Origin: JAIRVZ01 sp031553415
Lineage (GTDB): Bacteria; Bacteroidota; Bacteroidia; Bacteroidales; Azobacteroidaceae
Direction of reading: 5' to 3'
Length of the DNA: 30,082 nt
Assembly: GCA_031553415.1 (NCBI GenBank)
Contig: JAVBLO010000103.1
Coordinates: 1 to 30,082, forward strand
Part shown: positions 25,570 to 30,082 of the stretch, piece by piece
Numbering within the stretch: the stretch's first letter is position 1
How the letters are laid out: each line of letters begins with the position of its first letter
The notes under the pieces: model-generated
What the model was told of the DNA's origin: nothing
The model's input: only the letters and a program-made list of their open reading frames with translations
Databases searched by the model: none
Program-made: the position numbers and the translations under genes

Positions 25570-25644
25570 CAGCACCCTTTGTCAAAGGTTTTTTGAGCAT
25601 TTGTTTTTCTTCATATTACATTATAAGTTAGTTAGTGATTAATT

Positions 25645-26652
25645 TTAGTATAACGTTATAGTCTTGTTATCAATAGAATATTTCAGTTTGTTTGTTGATG
25701 CCAGCATGTCAAAAACTTCCTGGATTGTCTGGTCTGTCCTGTAAAATTTCCCATAAAAACGATAACTCTTCAATGATTCGTTCTCAATTATAATCCGGAC
25801 ATTGTACAATCTTTCGAGTTCCCTGGTAATATCCGGTAATGGCTCTCCATCAAAGAATATGACACCTTTTATCCATTCCGAAACTTGTCCGGCTTTTACA
25901 TTTACGATTTCAGAGGCGAGCTCACTTTTATTGTAAGTATATTGCTGATTTGGATTAAGTAATAATTCTTTATTTGCCGATTTTTTCACGCTTACTTTAC
26001 CTTCTAATAAAGTAACACTTTCCTGTTCTTCATCAATATAGTTCCTGAAATTAAATTTAGTTCCCAAAACGCTTACTTTTAAATCGTTAGAGGTGACTTC
26101 AAAAACTTTCTTTTCATTTCGTGTAACTTCAAAATAAGCTTCTCCATTGAGGGAGAGTTTGCGATCTTTAATTCCAAAAGCCTGGGAGTATTCAATAGAT
26201 GATCCTGCATTCAACCAAACCAATGTTCCATCGGGCAAATAAAGTTTAACTTTAGATCCCAGAGGAGCTTCAACCATCATATTTGAATATTGTTTATCTG
26301 ATGCATTTGAAGATATCCAGTATCCAATGCCACCACATAAAGCAGATAACAATATTATAGCTGCTATCCGTTGCATTCTCACATAAACCGGAACCTTCTT
26401 ATTGGATTTAGATTCTGTTTCTACAGCATTTATCCTCAACCTGAACCGACTATATGCTTTTTCTTTATCAAAAGAAAGGTGATTGTCCTGACTTAATGTC
26501 GATATCCATATTTCCTGTAAATGATTGAAGTGTTTTTTATTCTCTTCAGATTCTTCCAACCATTGATTCAACCATATTAAATCTTCTCCCTTTAGTCCTT
26601 CAACAAAGTATTGGGCTATTAATTCTTCTATTTTATAGTCGTTTATATTCAT
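25645..26652 (-). CDS. FecR-family anti-sigma factor
   Basis: The protein has 335 residues. A cytoplasmic N-terminal anti-sigma part (1-90, LIAQYFVEGLKGEDLIWLNQWLEES) is followed by one transmembrane helix (about 95-114) and a periplasmic FecR domain (about 126-220, VEAPLGSKVKLYLPDGTLVWLNAGSS; GEAYFEVTRN; VLGTKFNFRNY; VTLLEGKVSV). The C-terminal domain (about 264-333, FFDGEPLPDITRELERLYNV; IQEVFDMLA) is of the DUF4974 type found in Bacteroidota FecR proteins. It would hold the ECF sigma factor encoded 91 bases upstream until the STN domain of SusC signals substrate. Gene order sigma, anti-sigma, susC is the standard arrangement. Confidence 0.95.
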   Translation of the reverse strand: MNINDYKIEELIAQYFVEGLKGEDLIWLNQWLEESEENKKHFNHLQEIWISTLSQDNHLSFDKEKAYSRFRLRINAVETESKSNKKVPVYVRMQRIAAIILLSALCGGIGYWISSNASDKQYSNMMVEAPLGSKVKLYLPDGTLVWLNAGSSIEYSQAFGIKDRKLSLNGEAYFEVTRNEKKVFEVTSNDLKVSVLGTKFNFRNYIDEEQESVTLLEGKVSVKKSANKELLLNPNQQYTYNKSELASEIVNVKAGQVSEWIKGVIFFDGEPLPDITRELERLYNVRIIIENESLKSYRFYGKFYRTDQTIQEVFDMLASTNKLKYSIDNKTITLY

Positions 26653-26743
26653 TATAATTTGCTTCTATAGATATGACAATTATTTTTAATCTAAGGGTAG
26701 TGACTTTTAAGGAAATTTTTCCGGAAATTGAAAATATTTCTTT

Positions 26744-27337
26744 TTAAGATAAGGGCAAGGCGAAAAACAGCATGAAAATCAGATATTTATCCAAGTCTTC
26801 ACTCAAGCGTGAAAGAGCATTTTTCATGTGATATTTAACGGTGTTTACAGAAATTCCCAATTTTTCTGCTATTTCAATGTATTTTAACCCGTCAAAACGA
26901 CTCATCTCAAAAACTGTTCGTGTTTCCGCTGGTAATTTTTGAATGGCTAAGGTAATTTTTTCCTCTAATTCTTTTTCTATCAGAGTCGCAAATGGATGGT
27001 GCTGAGATGTTTTTGTTAGTCCTTCTGTGGCCAGCAGTTCATCAGTTGGGTTCGAAACGCTTTCTCTTAAAACGTATTCTTGGTTTAAATAATTTATGCA
27101 CCTATTACGGACCGAGCGGATTAAATATGCACGGAGTGAAGTTTCTATTTCAATTTCTTCCCGTTTTTCCCAAAGATGATAGATAACATCTCCGGCAATA
27201 GTTTCAGCTAAAAATTTGTCTTTCAAAAAGCCAAAAGCGACATTACACATCAGGACATAATGCGCATCAAATAAATGACGATAAGCATTTTCTTTGCCTT
27301 CTTTGAGTTGTTTCACTAATGTTTTATCATCATCCAT
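26744..27337 (-). CDS. ECF sigma factor (FecI-like, Bacteroidota PUL type)
   Basis: The protein has 197 residues. Region 2 is at about 15-85 (AYRHLFDAHYVLMCNVAFGFLKD; AGDVIYHLWEKRE; LRAYLIRSVRNRCINYL) and region 4 at about 125-180 (LPAETRTVFEMSRFDGLKYIEIAEKLGISVNTVKYHMKNAL, with the helix-turn-helix at about 152-175). The last 12 residues are strongly hydrophobic (LIFMLFFALPLS), a tail often seen in this group that may aid membrane or anti-sigma association. It should direct RNA polymerase to the susC promoter when released by the FecR protein. A TATCTTTG -7 box lies about 90 bases upstream. Confidence 0.95.
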   Translation of the reverse strand: MDDDKTLVKQLKEGKENAYRHLFDAHYVLMCNVAFGFLKDKFLAETIAGDVIYHLWEKREEIEIETSLRAYLIRSVRNRCINYLNQEYVLRESVSNPTDELLATEGLTKTSQHHPFATLIEKELEEKITLAIQKLPAETRTVFEMSRFDGLKYIEIAEKLGISVNTVKYHMKNALSRLSEDLDKYLIFMLFFALPLS

Positions 27338-27426
27338 ATCAATGGTTTTTACTTTTTATGTCCACATCCCTTCACAATATCTTATAATAAAAAATAATCT
27401 TTCGTAGTGTTTCTTGTTTGTTTTTA

Positions 27427-27460
27427 CAAAGATAATATCAACTAAATGAATTTATTCAAT
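27427..27460 (-). promoter_or_regulatory. Probable housekeeping promoter of the ECF sigma gene
   Basis: On the minus strand TATCTTTG (27427-27434) matches the Bacteroidota -7 consensus TAnnTTTG, and ATTG (27457-27460) is a near match to the -33 TTTG at a spacing of 22 bases, slightly longer than usual. Transcription would begin near 27420, about 80 bases before the ATG. Confidence 0.5.
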
Positions 27461-27621
27461 CTTTGTTGAACAAATTTCTTTTCCTCTGTTTGGCTGTAGT
27501 TTATAATACATTTTCTCCCTGACACAAGTAAACTATGGTAGGGGAGAAAACTACAAAAGGTACTTGTAGTATATACGCAATCGGATTGTAGTTTATGTTT
27601 AAAGGGATTGTAATAAGTATC

Positions 27622-27654
27622 CAAAGGGATTGTGCAAGGTGTACAATCCCTTTG
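27622..27654 (-). terminator. Hairpin directly after the split regulator gene
   Basis: A perfect 12-bp stem (CAAAGGGATTGT at 27622-27633 with its complement at 27643-27654) and a 9-base loop lie 6 bases past the stop codon. A third, direct copy of AAAGGGATTGT lies at 27601-27611. There is no U-tract on either side, so it is terminator-like rather than a classical intrinsic terminator, and it could also be a binding-site array. Confidence 0.45.
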
Positions 27655-27660
27655 TAATAT

Positions 27661-28632
27661 TTATAAGATGGTAGGATTTGTAGTCGAATTTTCCGCTCTC
27701 AGATTGGCAAAATAATGGTCGAGGTCTTTATCTTTGGTTAATCCGAACCGTTGCTTCAACCGGTAACGGATCATATGGATGCTGGAAGGTTCTATCGAAA
27801 AACAAATCGACATATCTTTGATCTCCATGTCAATGATAAAACAGATGCAATATTTGAGGTAGGCTGCCGAAAGACTTCCGTTGGTTTGATTATCTAATTG
27901 AACCAGAACCGATTCGCTAAGATTTCCTAAGCGGTTCAGATACTCCTTGAAATGGCGGGTTCTGTTCAATTTGGAAATAATCAGATGTTCTGTTTCTTTA
28001 AATAGATTTTTCAGGGAATTGGCATTCAATTTTGCTTCTGTTCTTTGCCGGCTTAACTGGTATTGTTCCAATGCCTGTGAATTATCGCTTAATTGTTGGA
28101 GCAATTGTTCCTTTTCCTGTGCCAATGATTGTAGTTCTTTTTCTTTACCAGACAATTCCAATTCTTTGAAGTGTACATCGACCAATGCTTCATATTTTTC
28201 CGTTTCCATGCGTCGTAATTGCTCTTCATGCAATTGCGCCTGCAACTCTGCTTCTTCTTTCTTCAATTCAGTAATCTGAAGCTGATCAGAAACATGTTTT
28301 CGCTTTAACCGTTGAGCTCGAACCGCCAGGATAGCGCCAATCGCAATCATTAAAGCAAGACCCAGGTACAGATATTGTTTATTTCGCTGGTATTGATTGG
28401 TTTGCTGCAAATGTTCGATTTCCTGCTCTTTTTGGTTTAGTTCATACTTTTTTTGCATCCCTTTGATCTCGTCATATCTTTCCGCATCCAGTACTTTTTC
28501 ATTGTATTGATTTCGTAATTTTTCGTACTTCAAGGCCTGAACATAACGGCCGGTAGCTTCATACAACTCGGCCAGCAAGCGATATGCCTCACGATACTCC
28601 TGAAAAAAGTCTTGATTTGGACGCCTTGCCAA
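27661..28632 (-). CDS. C-terminal half of the split regulator: TM helix, coiled coil, HTH-like domain
   Basis: The only start in this frame after the shift is a TTG at 28630-28632, giving 323 residues, but the frame is open further upstream and the natural gene continues from 28670-29551. It has a last TPR-like part (YREAYRLLAELYEATGRYVQ), one transmembrane helix (YLYLGLALMIAIGAILAV), a long coiled coil (KKEEAELQAQLHEEQLRRME...KEKELQSLAQEKEQLLQQL) and a C-terminal domain. That domain ends in a LuxR-like helix-turn-helix pattern (DMSICFSIEPSSIHMIRYRL, then KQRFGL). This is the layout of Bacteroidota TPR-TM-HTH regulators (DUF6377-like). It lies next to the PUL and may control it or an unrelated function. 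Confidence 0.65.
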   Translation of the reverse strand: MARRPNQDFFQEYREAYRLLAELYEATGRYVQALKYEKLRNQYNEKVLDAERYDEIKGMQKKYELNQKEQEIEHLQQTNQYQRNKQYLYLGLALMIAIGAILAVRAQRLKRKHVSDQLQITELKKEEAELQAQLHEEQLRRMETEKYEALVDVHFKELELSGKEKELQSLAQEKEQLLQQLSDNSQALEQYQLSRQRTEAKLNANSLKNLFKETEHLIISKLNRTRHFKEYLNRLGNLSESVLVQLDNQTNGSLSAAYLKYCICFIIDMEIKDMSICFSIEPSSIHMIRYRLKQRFGLTKDKDLDHYFANLRAENSTTNPTIL

Positions 28633-28669
28633 TATTCCTAATTGTATATCCGCCTCTCGAAATGCATCA

Positions 28670-29551
28670 TCATACTTTCTTAAAACCTTTTTCCAGTACT
28701 GCCAACGCTTCTTCCAAGTCGCCAGATCGATTGCGCTTAGTCAAGGAAACAGCCAGATTAGTACAAGCATAGTACATAAGAGACACCATATTATCACTCG
28801 GTTTAGCCAATGAATCATATAGCCGAAGACATTTCCGCTGGTAATAAATACAAGAATCATTATAATTGGCTGTTGGGTCGACCTCTTTTTCCAACAGGGA
28901 GCGATAGTAAGCCGCCCAAAGAATACAAGTATTTACAGAATCTTTGGGAAACTTATAATCAGTCGCAACTGTAGAAACAGCCTCCGCGATTTTTCTCAAT
29001 TCAACATAATCGCTTATTCCATAGTAATAATCGGCAATCCTCATATAAACATCTCCGACCTCTATTTTAGTATCATCAAACTGCTTACAATAATCTATCA
29101 TTTTATACCAGTATTCATGACCCAATGCAAAATTACCTGTATTCAGATAATACAAACCCATTATTTGATAAAATTGTGCAACTAACTGATGATGATTAGT
29201 CTGGTCTATCAGAGTAAACGCAGTATCAACTTGTAGCTTTAACTTGTCATATTGCTTATTGGGCCCATTAAAATAACCTAATGTCATTATGTGCCTGACA
29301 TATAGCTCATATTTTTTATCCGGGTCCGGAAACTTTTTTGCTTCAGGTAATAGTGTCTGTGACAAACCCAGCATGATGGGAAGAGGAAAGTTCCGGTACT
29401 CCCGAATCAGAAGGTCATACCGTTCAAGAAAAGGAATCGATTTATAGGAAAGGACAGCTTTGATAGAATCTGCACGCTGTTGCTGGGCATTGTCCGAAGC
29501 TATCACAATATGACAAATGATAATTGATAAAAAAACAAATAAATACTTCAT
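28670..29551 (-). CDS. N-terminal half of the split regulator: signal peptide and TPR-like sensor
   Basis: This half has 293 residues. Residues 1-18 are a signal peptide (MKYLFVFLSIIICHIVIA), so what follows is periplasmic. The body is alpha-helical with TPR-like pairs, for example FYQIMGLYYLNTGNFALGHE, YMRIADYYYGISDYVELRK and ACTNLAVSLTKRNRSGDLEE. In the intact family this part senses an envelope cue and the membrane-spanning C-terminal half passes it on. If the frameshift is real, this would be an orphan secreted fragment. The last residue encoded before the shift is about 291. Confidence 0.7.
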   Translation of the reverse strand: MKYLFVFLSIIICHIVIASDNAQQQRADSIKAVLSYKSIPFLERYDLLIREYRNFPLPIMLGLSQTLLPEAKKFPDPDKKYELYVRHIMTLGYFNGPNKQYDKLKLQVDTAFTLIDQTNHHQLVAQFYQIMGLYYLNTGNFALGHEYWYKMIDYCKQFDDTKIEVGDVYMRIADYYYGISDYVELRKIAEAVSTVATDYKFPKDSVNTCILWAAYYRSLLEKEVDPTANYNDSCIYYQRKCLRLYDSLAKPSDNMVSLMYYACTNLAVSLTKRNRSGDLEEALAVLEKGFKKV

Positions 29552-30082
29552 AAATAATAGTGATTACAGGTGTTTTTTATATTCAAATATCGTATTTATT
29601 TATTCAGCATTCACATTCAATTTTATTTATTAACTTAATTTAATGATTTAAATATATACCAAAGTCAATAGAATCATCCAATTAGAAGTAATCTGTCATT
29701 TTCCCATAAAAACGCAATTGTAGAGATGTGTAGAGATTTTTGACTTATAGACACCATAACTTTGGAGAATAAATTCTCCTAAACAGTATCATTTACAATT
29801 GTGTCTCCAGATAGGGCATAAACCCATTCATTCTGTAAGTTTGAATTTACAATTCTATGTACATTCCATATTGCATCCGATGTCGGAAAAACTTCCTGAG
29901 CAAAAGAAACATTTGTGCTCAGAAAAATAAATAGTGTTAAAAAATCACTATTGTCCGACTAAAATTTAATATTCAACAAAATCCTATTGAAATCCACATA
30001 AAACGGTGTTGAACCCAATAGTTTCAAAATAGACCTCCCCCTTTTTCAGGAAAAATTGATTGTCAATTGTCCCTGAGGTGGT
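29552..30082. other. Right-hand intergenic region without an intact gene
   Basis: These 531 bases hold the very AT-rich leader of the split regulator (29552-29690), a direct repeat TGTAGAGA (near 29719 and 29729), a tight palindrome GGAGAAT-aa-ATTCTCC (29764-29779), and the remnant listed at 29779-29958. From about 30010 to the edge the sequence is less AT-rich (GACCTCCCCC; CCCTGAGGTGGT) and may belong to another element continuing past the window. Confidence 0.5.
29779..29958 (-). pseudogene. Decayed 5' end of a small secreted protein gene
   Basis: A 59-codon open frame lies between TAG at 29959-29961 and TAG at 29779-29781. It reads as a signal-peptide end and mature start: TLFIFLSTNVSFAQE, then DAIWNV and EWVYALSGDTIVNDT. 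The stretch DAIWN...YALSGDTIxNDT resembles the mature N-terminus of short secreted T9SS-tailed proteins of Bacteroidales. There is no in-frame ATG, and the frame ends just where that family would continue, so it is best read as a remnant. The family likeness is from memory and not verified. Confidence 0.45.

Larger units (their letters stand above)
27338..27660. other. Intergenic region rich in inverted repeats, no gene
   Basis: These 323 bases separate the split regulator from the sigma gene. Besides the promoter and hairpin listed separately, TTTTCTCCC (near 27509) and GGGAGAAAA (near 27542) form a 9-bp inverted pair. AAACTACAA (near 27548) and TTGTAGTTT (near 27586) form another. TGTAGTTTAT occurs twice (near 27495 and 27587). 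I see no coding frame of interest. Confidence 0.5.
27661..29551 (-). pseudogene. TPR-transmembrane-HTH regulator split by a one-base frameshift
   Basis: The two adjacent frames 28670-29551 and 27661-28632 are halves of one protein. In the first frame the gene reads ...LEKGFKKV and stops at 28670-28672; dropping one base in 28673-28686 (minus strand GGTTTTAAGAAAG) gives ...LEKGFRKYDDAFREADIQ and runs on into the second frame without a break. The total of 1891 bases is one more than 630 codons, as expected for a single insertion. The gene may be truly broken, or the extra base may be a sequencing or assembly error near an A-rich run. Confidence 0.75.

Noticed and set aside
25582..25614. A ten-codon peptide (MKKNKCSKNL) in the susC leader as a leader peptide
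   Set aside because: It is very short, with no regulatory codon pattern and no clear link to the hairpins. There is not enough to call it.
27601..27656. CRISPR-like repeat array
   Set aside because: There are only two direct copies and one inverted copy of an 11-mer, with no regular spacers and no cas genes.
28673..28690. Programmed ribosomal frameshift in the regulator gene
   Set aside because: Joining the halves needs a +1 shift at TTT AAG with no recognisable slippery or stop-pausing context. A mutation or sequence error is simpler.
30010..30082. End of an insertion sequence at the right edge
   Set aside because: The base composition changes, but no terminal inverted repeat, transposase frame or target duplication can be seen before the window ends.

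Overview
The window is AT-rich Bacteroidota DNA, most likely order Bacteroidales. The evidence is a SusC/SusD pair, a FecI/FecR-type sigma/anti-sigma pair, Bacteroidota-style TAnnTTTG promoter boxes, and many secreted proteins ending in type IX secretion (T9SS) type-A sorting domains. The abundance of T9SS tails argues for a T9SS-positive lineage (for example Dysgonomonadaceae- or Paludibacter-like) rather than gut Bacteroides. The genus is inference. Every supported gene lies on the minus strand, so transcription runs from high to low coordinates.

Region by region, in transcription order. (1) 29552-30082: no intact gene; it holds a decayed 5' remnant of a small secreted protein and several palindromes. 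(2) 27661-29551: a membrane regulator (periplasmic TPR-like part, one transmembrane segment, coiled coil, HTH-like C-terminus) split by a single-base frameshift. (3) 27338-27660: a non-coding stretch rich in inverted repeats, with a probable housekeeping promoter for the sigma gene. (4) 25645-27337: ECF sigma factor and FecR-type anti-sigma. (5) 395-25392: a polysaccharide utilisation locus (PUL) of 12 closely packed genes. In order they are SusC with an STN signalling domain, SusD, a secreted ADP-ribosylglycohydrolase-fold protein with two carbohydrate-binding-like modules, two non-catalytic tandem-module proteins, a GH127/DUF1680 lipoprotein, three sulfatases, a beta-helix protein, a fourth sulfatase, and a small secreted module protein. 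A rho-independent terminator follows at 332-361. (6) 1-100: the first 33 codons of another ECF sigma factor, which suggests a second PUL starts immediately downstream.

How the genes probably work together. A sulfated glycan bound by SusC/SusD would signal through the STN domain to FecR, releasing the ECF sigma to transcribe the operon. Three TGAAGT/ACTTCA boxes at about one helical turn spacing lie upstream of susC. Four serine-type sulfatases would remove sulfate esters, and the GH127-like enzyme suggests beta-L-arabinofuranose or a related sugar. A sulfated arabinose-containing polysaccharide such as a green-algal sulfated arabinan or arabinogalactan fits, but the substrate is inference. 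Eight of the twelve operon proteins carry T9SS tails, SusD and the GH127-like protein are lipoproteins, and one sulfatase has only a signal peptide.

The most novel-looking element is a roughly 170-185 residue jelly-roll-like module, which I do not recognise as a named CBM family. It has conserved DFE/N, GTNGN, IVDNP, WW, YLHI, DFVN and DIDIYFDNI motifs. It occurs eight times in five proteins of this one operon, fused to sulfatases and to a beta-helix, and as tandem pairs in two proteins with no catalytic domain. Two further accessory modules are also shared between operon proteins.
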